64,000 nt of DNA from Angiostrongylus vasorum (GCA_018806985.1 JADANN010000468.1:4820072-4884071), one strand, 5' to 3'; counted from the first letter of the stretch, positions 11,640 through 24,508 are shown. Notes: generated by a model not told the origin, from the letters alone. Program-made: numbers and translations.

Positions 11640-11955
11640 GTAGTTCACTCAAAATAGGAGCTGCCCGTACTGCTCGATGTGAGAGAGGACTGAATCCGTC
11701 GAGAGAAACGGCCATAAAACAAGTCCATGGTTTACCCATGTAGATCTCAATGCTCTTACGTTATTCAGCGCAAGTGGTAACTTATTTTCACGCAACCATA
11801 AGCAGTTTGTGACGCCATGACCACCCTCGTGAACTTTCGCTTGTAAGAACTGCTTTTCAATATCCGACACGATACAATTGTTCCAAATCTGAAGTCGAAT
11901 ACAATGCCTCACATAGATTGTGCACCTTGGCGAAGTATAGTGGAAAACCACAGCA
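11640..11955 (-). pseudogene. BEL/Pao reverse transcriptase fragment
   Basis: The minus-strand frame contains VSDIEKQFLQAKVHEGG followed by CLWLRENKLP and NNVRALRSTW. This is the BEL/Pao RT segment that carries the first catalytic aspartate (family pattern SDVEKAFLQ..DRD.TRFLWL). The frame breaks after the block and no YVDD-like motif, LTR or other pol domain is found near it, so it is a fossil scrap. It represents the RT portion that is missing from the BEL element at 47,956-56,103, although its divergence means it is not the source of that copy. Confidence 0.7.
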
Positions 11956-12289
11956 TTTATGAGAAAGTTAAACTTTGTTTGAATTCAACGCTTTGCTATA
12001 CAGTGTAAGTTGCTTTGAACTGCTTCTCCAGTGAGCGAATGATGCACTAAAGAAGAAGTGCTTGATTAGAAGGTGCGCTGTCGATTGAATGCGTTGCGGA
12101 AGTGTTTGCGCCAGGACGCTTCTTCTCGGCCAATGCACTCATAAAGTTCAGTAGCTCGGTATTTCTGTGAGACATTCCACCATGCTGGTATTTTGTAGTT
12201 TGCTATTACGTCGAACCTAAAACTTGCGCAATTGATCCTTCATTGCATAATATGATAATGGTAATCATAAACATGATAATGATAAGGAG

Positions 12290-12560
12290 TTCGGCTTTGA
12301 ACAGGCCTTCATGGAAACACCACGCACCTGACTTCATAGAGCATCTTTAGAGGTCACTGAGTGCACACCTGGCCTGCAAAACCACTTATGGCCTACCTAT
12401 TTGTCATGTCAGTGCTGCTGTCCTTCCAGACAAGTCTAGTACCAATATCCCGACCAGTGAGAGATTGTGGACTTCGATAAGCAGTTTTCTTCGCTTCAGC
12501 ATGGACGCTATGTTGAACCAACGCCCATGTGTGTATAACAGATTACCTCTAGCCACTGCG
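12290..12560 (-). repeat. SINE family B copy (diverged)
   Basis: Reading the minus strand gives the B order in degenerate form: GGTACTAGACTTGTCTGGAAG, then a GTAGGCCATAAGTGG block and AAGATGCTCTATGAAGTCAG. Confidence 0.5.
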
Positions 12561-12959
12561 CTGTACGCGTCTATGAGATTCAGTAATTAGATATAATGTG
12601 CTCACCAGAATGTCGGAATCGTCCACTTCATTCCTGAGAAGTTGATTGTTCTCTCAACTGTCCGCTATTTCAATACCGTTCATCAATCGTCACGCAAATG
12701 ATTGCTGCTGCAGCTACAAGTGTCATTTTTTTCCTAATGGATCTCCTATGGTGACATGCACAGTTTATGAGACAGCCTTCGAGTGCTATAGCTATTAATT
12801 CGGTACATCTGAATGAAGCGAATTTTGTATTCGTCCGCATTCGTTGAACTCTTGACTTGACGTTAAATGTCTGTTACGCAAATTTAAAAGAAAAACCACA
12901 ATAGATGTAATGGATCTTATTTTCGTATTTATTTTGTTTTTTGTTTATTTTTGGTTTTG

Positions 12960-13345
12960 GTTCCTCCCAACGGTTTACCGCCTCATCGTGGCTGAGAGGT
13001 GTTCCTGGGTGTCAGGCTGCGATGTAAAGCGGTGATTCTTCCCCCCCAGCAGGGTCTTCCAAGCTGAGAAGGAGACCGGCGTTTCCATCAGGAAGCCTAA
13101 CTAAGAGTAAAACCAATACTAGAATGGGCCGCCGTCCTGGTATCAAAGTCGCATAATGGCAAATCTACCTCTGCTCCACAAGGGCTGCGACTGCCTGTGG
13201 TGGTGACGACCTGGGGCAGACTTTGGCCAGACTGTCCTCGGGATTCCAGGGAACCACAATGGCTTAACCAGCAAATCTCTGAAAAATGGTGATTGTGCTG
13301 GGGCCCGCACAACTAGTGAGGACGGGTCGTTCAAGTATCAAGTTA
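12960..13345 (+). repeat. Dispersed repeat family A copy
   Basis: Near full-length: starts CCTCCCAACGGTTTACCGCC, ends GACGGGTCGTTCAAGTATCA. Confidence 0.75.
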
Positions 13346-13414
13346 TTTTTTGGTTGGGGGGAAGAGTGAAGGGGAGGGTTGGCGGATTGATTACTAATGC
13401 AGTCTATCAAGCCG

Positions 13415-13650
13415 TCACCAACACTCCTCCGATCCATATGAGAAAGCCATAGACCGCTATCTCAAAGATTTCAAGAAGAATTTACTCATTCAGCACTCTA
13501 TGGAGATTCATAAAGAAAGCGAAATCCTCAGGCAGTAGCGAAACAAAAAAATGTTCGAAAACTTTCGGGTACGATGAAGACGAGGAAAACTAAACGAATC
13601 CAAGAACTGCTGGGATCCGCAGTGTAGATGTGACGACGAGTCATATAACA
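13415..13650 (+). repeat. SINE family D copy, 5'-truncated
   Basis: Retains only the distal part (GCGAAATCCTCAGGCAGTAG to TGCTGGGATCCGCAGTGTAG). Confidence 0.5.
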
Positions 13651-13741
13651 ATAGTGACATAAATAATACTTTCGTCGTTTATCTGTTATTGTTTTGAACA
13701 GAAGACAAGGAAAATCACAACGAGTTCACTCACAATCTATT

Positions 13742-13978
13742 AACTTTTTGTTTACTGCCTATTTTTTTCATGGTAGGGGACTATGTGAAATAGAACCACA
13801 AGGACGCTGAGAAATGAGCAAGAAAAGGTGGCCAAGAGAAAAGCAAAGCAAGGACCTCGTTTCGTGTTATAGGTTGCAAGTGAGCCCCGTTAAAGGTAAG
13901 AGCAGGTTCGAAACTCAACTGTGGTTCCGAGTTTTGCTCGTATCTCTACATCGTTGTGGTTGTATTTCACATAATACT
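13742..13978. repeat. Family C-related MITE
   Basis: Starts TTTGTTTACTGCCTATTTTT and ends with TGTGGTTGTATTTCACATAAT, the terminus also seen at 22,227-22,433. A family A fragment abuts its right end. Confidence 0.5.
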
Positions 13979-13979
13979 T

Positions 13980-14125
13980 ACTTGATATTTGAACGACCCG
14001 CCATCACTAGTTGTGTGGGCCCCAGCATAATCACCATTTTTCGGAGATTTGCTGGTCAAGCTACTGTGGTTCCCTGGAATCCCGAGGACAGCCCTGACCA
14101 AGGTCTGCCCCAATTTCACATAATG
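13980..14125 (-). repeat. Dispersed repeat family A fragment
   Basis: The 3' third of family A in reverse, from TTGAACGACCCGCCATCACT to TGACCAAGGTCTGCCCCA. Confidence 0.65.
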
Positions 14126-14129
14126 ACAT

Positions 14130-15215
14130 CGTTAAATGAACTTCCAGGGGAATGATAGAAAGGGAAAAAGAAGCAAAAAAGAGCAATTCGAAAAAAAAGG
14201 AATCACTTTTTCATCATTTCTATTAGGACTCATAGTAGACTACCCATTTATTGAAACTGACCATCGTCCGAAGGTCGTTCACTTACTTCATAAGAACGTA
14301 GATGAGAACTCAAATGTATGTTGTTAATTAAAGATCTCATTACACACAATATCGTGCCCTTTCTTTTTTCTCTGGTAAGCAGCTAATATTGTCTACATCA
14401 TCACTTTACTGTGATACCAGTCTCACACATTACGTTTTTTAAGCTGCACAACAAACTTCAGCCAACACCGCAATGCAGCAGCCGAGGCTGCGGTACAGTG
14501 TCTGACTGTCTCCCTTCAGCGTTCATTCCCACCTACTCCTTCCTCGTGCCTCTATGAAACTCCTGTGAACAAACAAATCACGATCGACCTTATCCTTAGC
14601 GAACAACGCTATGCCTGGCCGCCCGACCGACCGGTTAACGTCCGTTGGCGCCACACATCAACATCCCAGCATTTCGTGCTTTCGTCGAAGTTCTCATACT
14701 CGGATCAAGTAAAAATACATAGAACTCTGGTATTTTGCTGACGACTTCTTCATGTACTGAATGATCACCCTTATTCCAACGTAAGGACACCATGTCGAGG
14801 CGGTTAACCGTTGACTGACTGACAACTGATTGATGACGATGAACATTGACATCGTCAGATTTCCTGTTCTAATCGGTGTTGTTCTTCTACAATAACCAAC
14901 TAGAAATATTTTGTTCAAGCCTGCATCAATATTTTGCCAAGTAATGACTAATCTACGGTCATCATTCAAGAAAAAAGAGATAAATCTTGGGGAAATTTAG
15001 CTAGTTTGGATAAAGAAGACTTGTAAATGCTACTTTGATCTTACAGTCGTTTACTGCCTATTTTTCCCTTCTTCTCCTTCCCTTCCTTGTTTTATTTCAC
15101 GATTGTAGTTTCGAATTTTCGTTTAGTGTTCTTACTGTTGTACTTCCATTGTACCACATTATAAATATCTAATGTTATTGGTATATATAAGGTATTTATA
15201 AAAGGTATAAGGTAT
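14130..15215. other. Unassigned intergenic sequence
   Basis: No supportable gene. A TTTACTGCCTATTTTTCCC terminus at 15,051 suggests a truncated family C element. Confidence 0.35.
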
Positions 15216-15221
15216 ACATAA

Positions 15222-15480
15222 GGGGCGCATGTGGCGCATTGGTCGGGGGGCGCCTTGCAATACACATGGGATCGATTTCCGCACCAGTGGCTCACTAAGA
15301 CTTCCCTCCCTCTGAGATGGGCAAATTGGTACTAGACTTGTCTGTTAAGCTCGATACTTACGTAGGCTACGACGAGTCATTGTAAAGGCCAGAAATGCTT
15401 TCAATCACCTCCAACGATACTTAATGATATCGAATGCATGGCGCATCCCTCATACATTGATCAACGCCGGGAACTTTTTT
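15222..15480 (+). repeat. SINE family B copy
   Basis: A-box TGGCGCATTGG and B-box GATCGATTTC near the 5' end, then the family body to GATCAACGCCGGGAACTTTT. Confidence 0.7.
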
Positions 15481-15484
15481 TCTC

Positions 15485-18225
15485 CTTTAATATTGTTGGT
15501 AATAACATCATTACTTTTACGGGCATTATCATAGTTATTGTTTTATTGCTTGTCATAGGACAAGAGACAAAGAACTAATTGATGCCTCTTTTGCTTCCGC
15601 AAATTCGCAGAAAAACATCTACACTTCAACGAATGGACTACAAAAATTGTGTTATCAATTGGCTGTTGGTCCACTTTTGTAGATTTGTTTAAAGAATTAT
15701 TATTCCTTTAAGAAGAACAAAATGAAAACTGGAGAAAATAGAAAGAAAACGATATGTCTTACTTTGGTAGAGTTATAGAGCTTCGTTGTTATCACATGTA
15801 GAGTGAAGACGGCAAAGTGTAAAAGCCTTAAAATCGACCATCTTAGAATGTTCACTCTGATCTGATAAACTAGTTACTAGAAGTACGGTGTCGTTTTCGA
15901 TGATGTCGTGAATGTCGATGGTCCGATGATGGCCGAAGTTGATGGGTGTGATGGCCAAGTGACCTTGTTTCCTAACCCACTATCTCTCATTGTGTTTCTC
16001 TCTTCTCTCCTCTTTTACTGCAAAATCATCGTCATCTCGTCGCTCAACGACAATCTTAAATGCATCTCAACGCATAATTACTTCTTTATATCCGTTCCGA
16101 TCCTTATTTTTCAATCATTTTCTTCCTTTATACTATTCTCATAGACTCACTGGACAGAATCTCCTTGACGGCTGTATTTTCGTGCACAAAATATCGATAA
16201 ATTACGAAAGAAAGAAAGATTGAACAAATCTAATATCAGAAACGCGCATGCCATCCTAATGTGGTTGGTTTGTTTTCTTTCTTTCTGTCTTTATATCATC
16301 TTTTAGTCAGACTTTTTGAGTTGTTTGGGTGAAAATGACATAGGCATAGTCTTTCAGCAAGGCTTTCAGATGGAAGTGTCGAACCGATCCGGACTTGAAT
16401 GACCTCTTACTAGGATGAACGCATTACCGTGCATCACAGTTCTTCAGTTAGATAGGCCTATTATATCACGTTATAATCATTTGGCTTTTCATAAATGATG
16501 TCCATACAAAGCCTTACTTACTTGTTTCTTTGATCCAGTCTTTGAGAAACTTTTAAACATTCTATTTCACTTTTGATGGCTTTTCCTGTAACGACTTCAT
16601 TCATTTGGAGCAGATCTACTTCTGGTTTAAGTATAGTATGAAAACGTCGACTGTCATCGCTAAACAGTTTGACATTGTTATGACATCTATGGTGATTTGA
16701 TTTGATATGAAAGAGAAGTTTCTCGTAACTCTATTTGTCTTCAGTCGTCCTTCATGGAAGGAACCGGTCTACGGCTTGCGTTCCATCGGTTGGTTACTTC
16801 ATCGACACTATCATTGACCGAATCAATCTCAAAATTCCTCGAAGCTAACACCATTACGTTTTCCCAGACACGAGAAATCCATTTGAATTTCTTTTAAAAA
16901 ACCCATATAAAAGTAAGCCAACCAGTTTTAGACCGCTTGGATCACTATGTTCCGCAAAAATTACTAGGTTTATTACGGTGATTTTACAAACTCTTGATGG
17001 AATTTTGAAGGAAATCTGCTTTTTACCGTAATTTGAAGAGTTTTTGATGAAATTCGGCTATTATTCAGTCTAAGCCAAGCGGTGACGCAGCGATTTTTGT
17101 CTGAGAGGAATGTTCTGCAAATGTTTTTGCACTTCGTTGATAAAATTTACTTAATGATTAGCCCCGCCCAAGTTGACAAAAAGTTAATCAATAATCGACT
17201 CCGCCCACTTTCTCTGTGGATTATTGCGTGCATTTAGAAACAATGAATAACGCAGTCACAATAAGTTACAGTATAGTTTTTCAAAAATTCCATAAATTCC
17301 TAGACGATTAAGAGACGGAAGAGCCTATTTCGAATTAAAACTTTCAAAGGTTTAAAGATAAGGGAAAGAACGAGGAAAGAAGCAAAAAGCAAGAAGGATA
17401 AGGAGTGATGTGAACGTGGAGACACGAGAATGATTTGAGAAGATTAATGTCCAATCTCTTACATCTTATCACATCCACTTTCTAATTCCATGTTTTTTGT
17501 TCATTTTTATCGATTGTTCTCGGTAATCGTTACGGTTTGAGGTTAATTTTGTGGTGTTGCCAACCATCTAAAAAAGCTCTGGTACAATTTCCTTTTCTGT
17601 CGGCCTCTGTATTGTTCAATTGATCGGCCGCTGTTGTCGTGCCTTACTTCTGTCAGGAAACTGAACTATTTTATTGCAACGTCCTCTTTGAAATTCTCTG
17701 AAAATGGAAAATCATCAGTAGATTGATAGTATCGTAATCTTAGAGAGGATTTTAACTAAACTAACACCTGATCCATCTATTGTTTATGATTTTAGGCCTA
17801 TGAGAGGCCTGTTATCGACTGATTTATTCCTAAATGGATGTGTCGATGTGGTGTTTCTTCTATTTTCTTTTTTTCTTTCATTTCTTTGTCTCGTTCCTAG
17901 TTGAGGACCAAATATTTGATTTACGTTATAAATTTTCCTTTACTATACTGGACACTTTCATATTTACTGCACTTTCTATTCAATATCACATCGTACTTGT
18001 CGTACTTTGTGTGAATTGCATATAAGGCAACGTAATTCTACGGATTTGCATGTTAATCGACGTAATTCTGCAGACTTGTGTGTATGGCAGACTTGTGATA
18101 CTTCCCACAGTACTTGATAGTGATGACGTATTTCAGACGGCAGAAAATCAATTATTCATCTAGAAAAGATGCATATCCTTAGCTATAAAGTCTCTTTGCC
18201 GCAGAATACTCACTTGGTCTTTGGT
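15485..18225. other. Unassigned intergenic sequence
   Basis: No gene I can support. Short frames exist on both strands, e.g. a 61-codon minus-strand frame at 15,773-15,958, but without convincing splice context. Confidence 0.35.
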
Positions 18226-18227
18226 TT

Positions 18228-18405
18228 GAGCGCCCCCGTTTAAGCCATTCTCACATCCCATCAGGATTGGCGTATTGGTATCAGACTGGTGTGGGAAGAC
18301 AAAAATAATTGACTCGATACATCGATAAACTTGTGGAAGTCACTGCATAAGCCAAATATGCATTCAATCACTATTATGCGAATGAATGATGCATCTCTGC
18401 GGAAT
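18228..18405 (+). repeat. SINE family B copy (degenerate)
   Basis: Recognisable only by the mid-body (GGTATCAGACTGGTGTGGGA, GATACATCGATAAACTTGTG) and TGCATTCAATCAC block. Confidence 0.4.
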
Positions 18406-18409
18406 AAAT

Positions 18410-19275
18410 CGGCACCAAATCTGAACAGCTCGTCTTCTTGTCCTTTTATCGTTTTTATCACTAACTGCCAGAAGATTTGGGCAATGAAGCCGGAGCATTT
18501 GTTCTAATTTTTCGATTGAATATCGTCTTCTCATAGTTGTAGTAGCAGTCGTTGTCGTCGTCTCATGTTACTTCTAACACTTTACACGAGATCTCGTTAG
18601 CCTCTTCGCAACTATTATTAGTTTTACGTCATTCACACAAAGTTGGATAACTGTTGTGGCGTTTTCCATCGATTTTCATGCGAAAAGAAAGTGAAATGAA
18701 GAAAAAAACGGCGCTGAGCTAAGATCGAACCCACTGTGCTAAGAATTTCTGTCATCTCGACTTATTAGTTCTTTCCAATGAATTTACGAAAATTCAAACT
18801 AGCACCGAATAAAAAGCCTTCAGGCAGGTTAAACAACTACGATTTTGTGGTGGATAGTAAGCTGCAGAGTAAGTCAGTATTGAGGGCACCACTTTAACTT
18901 TACCTCGCTTGTCTTTGACTCCTACTTGTGTAGACTCGTAGTAATGACTTGTTATACTAGTTCCTCACTGGATAAGTTCATCTTGTTAAAGTTAAGGATT
19001 TTATCCGGACATACTTTGTAAAATAGCACTTAGATTACTGTAATATCGGGTGCATTCCTAGTATGCTTATTCTATACTGACATTATCTAACAAGTTCGAC
19101 TGCCTTGAAAGATTCATTGTAGAGAAAAGCCACCATAGATCGTCTCTTAAAAAATTTCAACAGTTCTGAAATTTGAGCTATTTATTCCCTAAAAGTTTTT
19201 ACTTCATACTATTTTCTTTGCTGTGGGTCGTCGACTACTGCAGAACGCCTCTATAAAAATCCATTATAACTTTTT
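18410..19275. other. Unassigned intergenic sequence
   Basis: No supportable feature. Confidence 0.35.
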
Positions 19276-19284
19276 TTTCATGAA

Positions 19285-19640
19285 CCAACATCATGTGCTG
19301 TGCCGGTCCCAGCAGTTCTTGCGTTCACTTCGTTCGCTCGCATCCATTGTCCGGTAAGGTCTATGAAGGGGGCATGGGTTCCGCTACAGATCGAGAATTT
19401 TTATTTTCGTTGTGAATGTCGTTGAATGCTGGTGCAATTGATTCCCACTATATGAAAACCGATCCAGAGACAGCCGTGTGAAGGCATTCCTAAGTCTTAT
19501 AATCGTAGATATCTTCCAAGACGAGTCTAGTGCCTATTTCTTGACCCCGCAGCGACGAAAAGCTTAGCTGTTTGGTTCTAGGTCGAACTAGGATGTTATG
19601 CGTATTGAACGGCATTGCAACCACGGCGCTACCTGCGCCT
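19285..19640 (-). repeat. SINE family D copy
   Basis: Reverse copy with CGCTCGCATCCATTGTCCG, GAATGTCGTTGAATGCTGG and CAAGACGAGTCTAGTGCC blocks. Confidence 0.55.
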
Positions 19641-19644
19641 CCAT

Positions 19645-20099
19645 TATAACTACTTTTTTTGTAAATCGTTCTATATGTATGCACACATATACTCAGTCGC
19701 CCTCTCTATGCATTTTAATATGTGGTGATAAATGATTACACATCAACAGATGCAATTCGCCAACAATTGACCGTGCTCTGCTTGAGGTAGGTAACGAAGT
19801 TCTTGTGAACACCGACGAATTCCTTTACTCGTAACTCTAGTGTGACTCATTCGTTCACATTATACGAAGAAAATCGTTTTCGAATTCACATAATGTGGTG
19901 TTTGTCCTTGGTCAAACAACTAACAAAAAGTCGCCAGTTATTCACTACTCACAGTGTGACGTATCGTAAAATTTCTTAGGTATAACTCATATCGTGATTC
20001 GATTATAGATTTTTGGCTCGAGGTCGAACCAGGGCATTAATAAAGCTTTGCATGTGTACTCGTATAAGTGTTTGCATGTGCACGCTTGTGTTTATGATG
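19645..20099. other. Unassigned intergenic sequence
   Basis: No supportable feature. Confidence 0.35.
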
Positions 20100-20101
20100 T
20101 A

Positions 20102-21378
20102 TTAGGTCGTTCAGAAGTAAATGAACGTTTTAAGATATTTATTGATTCAATGTATTTTTTTTACCAATAAAATATTCTTTGTACCTTGAATTATTATATG
20201 TCACTAGGAAGCTGATTTTATGTCATTTCTAAACATGTCCTTATATTTTGTTAAAATTCAAATTCTTTTTACCAATTGTGAGCTTTACAATTTCAAATAT
20301 CAAGAACGAATTTTCGTCTAATTTTCTTTTATGAGTTTAAACACGGTCGTAGCCCGGCAGAGATGGTTCGATACATTGGCGAGGTTTGGGATGGAGGTAG
20401 TGTTGGTGAATCAACAGTGCGAACATGGTTCCGGAAATTCCGATCCGGTGATTTCGACCTCGAAGATAAGGAAGGCTGTGGACGTCTCAGTGAACTTGAC
20501 GACGACGAACTGAAGGCACTAATAGAGGCAAACACGCGAACAACTGTTCAAGAACTTGCAGAAACACAGGAACAATTTCCACTGACTTGAATTGCATAGG
20601 CAAAACAAAAAAACTCGACAAGTGGGTGCCGCACGAATTAAACGATAATCAAAGGATTCGCCGTTTTGAAGTGTCGCCTGCTCCTATTCTGTGCAACAAA
20701 AACGACCCTTTTCTTGACCGAATTGTGACTTATGACGGGAATTGGGTTCTGTACAACAACCGGTGACGTTCAGCTCAATGGTTGGAGTACGACCAGACTC
20801 CACAACATATCCCAAATCCGAAACCGCACCAAAAAAAGGTTATGGTGACTGTTTGATGGTTGCAGCGGACTGATTCATCACATCTTTTTAAATCCGAGCG
20901 AAACGATTACGGCAGGCAAGTATTGCCAACAAATCGACGAAATGCACCGTAAATTCCAACAATAACGACCGGCAATGGTCATCAGAAAAGGACCAGTCCT
21001 TCTTCATGACAACGCCTGGACTCACATTGCGGAACCAGCACTGCAGAAGGTGAACAACTTGGGCTACGAAACTTCGCTTCATCCGCCATATTCACCGGAC
21101 TCTCGCCTACAGACTATCACTTCTTCAAGCAACTTGACAACTTCCTAGACGAGAAATGTTTCACCAACCACGAGGACGCAAAAAATGCCTTCAACGAATT
21201 CATCGCTTCCAGAACTCCAGAAATTTATGCAACTGGGATAAATAAACATGTTTCTTGCTGACAAACATGTGTAGATTCAAATGCTTTTTATTTTGACTAA
21301 TAACATTTTACTTGGAGCGACTTATGACGTTTTTAAATGATATGGTTAAAAACCCTCCTTTATTTCTGAACAACCTAA
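20102..21378 (+). mobile_element. Decayed mariner transposon with matching terminal inverted repeats
   Basis: The ends are TTAGGTCGTTCAGAAGTAAA and, reading inward on the other strand, TTAGGTTGTTCAGAAATAAA, each next to a TA dinucleotide, the mariner target duplication. At 1,277 bp it has full mariner length. The transposase frame (from about 20,333) shows the N-terminal DNA-binding region (GESTVRTWFRKFRSGDFDLE), then stops and frameshifts. Later fragments keep the catalytic-region hallmarks: a YDGNWVLYNN block (first Asp), LLHDNAW (second Asp) and, after a frameshift, SPTDYHFFKQLDNF near the third. It is full-length but dead. Confidence 0.9.
20333..21260 (+). pseudogene. Mariner transposase pseudogene
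   Basis: About 340-codon family length is spanned, but the frame is broken. The first open part ends at a TGA at 20,588-20,590, right after RTTVQELAETQEQFPLT; later parts need several frame changes and contain stops. Motifs in order: helix-turn-helix-like GESTVRTWFRKFRSG, KWVPHELNDNQR-like block, YDGNWVLYNN, HQKKVMVTV, LLHDNAW, SPTDYHFFKQ. No active enzyme is expected. Confidence 0.85.
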
Positions 21379-21379
21379 T

Positions 21380-21845
21380 ATCTTTCATATTCAGCCACTG
21401 GCAACACAACTCACAAAATTTTCATCAAGTGCCTACTAAATCTAGTCGAGTACTTAACTATTCTATTATTCGACTATCCCATAGGATCTAGTCGACAATC
21501 GAGTTGCCTTGTCGTACGTCAATGCGTTTGATCTGTCTGGATATTCATCACCTGATTATTCAGTGTGTCGTATTTGATTTCATCAATTAAAGAAATCGAA
21601 CGGGTTCGTCCTCCCAGTCGGTTCAGTTTTGTTTACTTTCATTTATTGGTTCCGCATTTTTTCCATTATATGATGTGGCATATTGTTAATGTTAAACAAT
21701 TTTGGAGATTTCATCGAAGATTTAAAAGAGATTTTCTAAATCAGTTAAAAATCTCGCTAAATCTATTACATATAGCCTTCCAACTTCAGGCTTTCCTTTT
21801 CTGCATACTGTTTGAATTCCATCGTTTTCTGCCGTATACTTTTTC
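21380..21845. other. Unassigned intergenic sequence
   Basis: A 218-codon open frame begins at 21,565, but its second half is SINE B sequence and the first half lacks recognisable protein features, so I do not call a gene. Confidence 0.4.
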
Positions 21846-21847
21846 GA

Positions 21848-22120
21848 AGCGGGTGCGAGTAGCTTATTGGTTAGAGATATGCGGTAATGCACATTTTCTA
21901 TTTGGTTCGTTCCCGCACTCTAGTCTAATCAAGCTTCCCATCCCTTTCTGCGTCGGAAGATTCATGCCAGCATTGTCTGGGAACACAGAAACACTGATCG
22001 GGTACATCGGTAGTTTCCAGGACGTCATCATACGGACCAAATACACATTAAATCGCCTTCACGGCACTACCAATGGAGTCGAGTGCATGACGTACCCTTC
22101 AGGAATTGGCCAACGCAGAA
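21848..22120 (+). repeat. SINE family B copy
   Basis: Head GCGAGTAGCTTATTGGTTAG, then GATTCATGCCAGCATTGTCT and TGACGTACCCTTCAGGAATT in place of the usual distal blocks; diverged. Confidence 0.5.
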
Positions 22121-22226
22121 CGGTAACATCGACAATCACCCGTCAATGGGAACGATCTGGATCTGGGGAGCATATGTCGGTATTAAACCCAGTTATGTTG
22201 AAGCTGCAGTTGAAACCATAATGTTT

Positions 22227-22433
22227 AACTTTTATGTACTGCCTATTCTTTTTTCATGGCAGACTATTATATGAAATGCAAAGGAAAGAATGCTGAGGTA
22301 TGAGGTAATCCCGGGTTCGAAGCCCATTTAGGGTTCCGAATTTTGCTCGTATCTCAGCATCCTTGTGGTTGTATTTCACATAATACTCTGCCGTGAAAAG
22401 GAACAAGCAGCAAATAGAAGTTAAACAAATGAG
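22227..22433. repeat. Short TIR MITE related to family C
   Basis: Terminal inverted repeats: TACTGCCTATTCTTTTTTCA on the left and, inverted, GCAGCAAATAG with CTGCCGTGAAAAGGAAC on the right. About 205 bp, complete-looking, with a GGTTCGAAGCCC B-box-like core. Confidence 0.65.
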
Positions 22434-22434
22434 A

Positions 22435-23640
22435 CCACTTTATTATTTATCTTTTTACAAAAGGCATTTTTATGACAGCATAGATCGAACTTCACCTTTC
22501 TGTACCGTCTATTGGGTGAATAATGGTTAAAAAGTGGTCTTTATGGTGATTACATGGTCTCTAAACGCTAAAACATCTCTGAGTCGTTTATTAGTATCGA
22601 CGTTTTCCGCTGCACCATTGTCATCCCTCTTTTTCATCTGTCGTCCTTCATTCATATCTACATACGTTACCGTTGTAAATCTTCTCGTCTTCATATCGCC
22701 GTCGTTTCTATTGTTCGCATAGGTCGGTGTCTTTCGTTCGTTGCGAACGTCTAAACGAGTTTTGCATGCTGTTAATGGTTATGTATCAGTTTTGCTGAGA
22801 AGAATTGTTAATTGTGAGGGATTTATCACTTTAACCTTGCTATCAACTTTTTTTTTCATTTTTGTAACTTCGTTTTTGTGTAGTTGACAATTTTTCCAGA
22901 GATTTCCCAATAATTTAGCACCATTATTTTTTCATGGAATCCTAGCACTTCATCGAATTGACTTAGGATAAGTGATTACGGTACGAATAACAAGAAAAGG
23001 CTCCGTGAGCTTTTTTACACCGGTTCTGCTCCAGCTTCCTTTTACTGTGGTTTCACCCCCGCCACTGCTCGTTTCTCGAGCAGCCACAGTATCCACAAAA
23101 CCCTTTAAGTTTCATCTTTAAGCTTTAGAGTTAAGCTGTGTCAGAGCAGAAGAATAACGTTGTAGAAAAAGATTGTGCCTGACCTATTACTTAAAAATAC
23201 GAATCTACCCTTTATAACGTTTTCTTAAATACAAGCCGGTAGTCGGTAAAACCAGTTATTCTTTCTCAGCCCACCATACTTTAGTTTTTCGGCTAGCAAA
23301 TGATCAATTCCAAACTAACAGAATGTTTAATGGTGGATGATGGAGACCGAACCTGCGATCAAGATTGCATAAATCGTTAATTAATGCACTACACTTCGTC
23401 GCATTGTAAGATTCCGATTCTTATAAGTGCAAAGAATCCCACATTTCTTTAAAAACAACATTTGTTTGCAAATATTTGGAAACTATTTCACATAAAAAAC
23501 AACCGAAAACATCAAAGACAGTGCCACGTTTTTACAAGGATCTATGATCGGTCGGCTTCTGAGTAACTGACTGAACTGGCTCAGAGTACAAAATACCGTT
23601 GATTTGTACTAAATTACGGTCCAATCCCTCCATACTTCAG
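22435..23640. other. Unassigned intergenic sequence
   Basis: No supportable gene or repeat. Confidence 0.35.
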
Positions 23641-23689
23641 TATTTCGATGGCGTTCATGAGGAATCATTCAGGACTAAGCATAATTTCA

Positions 23690-23865
23690 GTCGCGCTACT
23701 GCGAAGGCCATTCCCAGATCGTCACCACAGCATTCAATCGTTGGCTTTTTAAGGGATCGGAGAGAAGTTTGCCGCCATGTAACCTGTTTTTTGAGAGCAG
23801 CAACCATTCCTGACATTGATTTACTCTTAGCTGGTCTATCGGACGGAATTCTCAAGCTCTTTCTC
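23690..23865 (-). repeat. Dispersed repeat family A copy (old)
   Basis: Very diverged: CAGATCGTCACCACAGCA and GATTTACTCTTAGCTGGTCT match the reverse-orientation A copies at 28,155 and 33,865. Confidence 0.45.
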
Positions 23866-23869
23866 TGCT

Positions 23870-24508
23870 TGTGTAGTAATGATACCGGTGAAACAACCAT
23901 TTATGGTTCCTAGTAGATCCAAGAAAATCCACGATGACACAGAAAATCATTGACGGATCTTCCAATCACTAAATCAGGAGAGGTATAGTTTTTGTGCAAA
24001 TTTTTCAGATTCTGTAGATGAACGTCGCTACTGCTACGTTCTTGTTTCGTTCCCATTGGTACTTTGTCTGAATAAAGCTAATTGGATGGTGAAATAACTA
24101 CTAAGCTCCATAAAAGTTCCCTTCCATACAGAAAGCATTTTAATACACAGAAAAAAATGTTAGAATATTCATTTATTGATCGCTATCTGTTACCAAGGAA
24201 GTCGTAGCAACCACACGACATCCTTCTTTCCACTTCCGTCACCAAAACAGCCACACGTAACCAAACTTCTTCCGTTAGTTGAACAAAGCCCGATCTCATA
24301 AATGATCATTGTTCATTTTCTTTCTTGTTTTGTTCTCTATATTCGTGTATTTTTTCGGTTCCACGCTTATTTTAGACGTTATTGAAGCCGCGCAATGATC
24401 ACTCATATCTTAACGGTCATTCATTTCCTCCTAATCGTTCTAATCATTCAGATAGTTAAGAGTACATCGCTCCAATAGTTTCAAATCCATCGTCTCCAAG
24501 GAAAATCA
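23870..24508 (+). promoter_or_regulatory. Upstream region of the SESTD1-like gene
   Basis: The 640 bp before the proposed first ATG contain no recognised repeat. An acceptor-like CCAATAG ends at 24,479, close to the ATG, and could be a trans-splice site; no TATA-type promoter was identified. The limits are my own and no element inside is certain. Confidence 0.25.

Noticed and set aside
15773..15958. 61-codon minus-strand frame with protein-like composition
   Set aside because: No splice signals or homology visible by eye.
16742..16890. Acceptor-flanked open stretch starting SSFMEGTGLRLAFHR
   Set aside because: No donor, partner exon or family match; could be chance.
21565..22221. 218-codon open frame on the + strand
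   Set aside because: Its C-terminal half is SINE family B sequence and the rest has no protein signature or splice context.
23599..23913. 104-codon frame and its antisense
   Set aside because: Overlaps an old family A copy.
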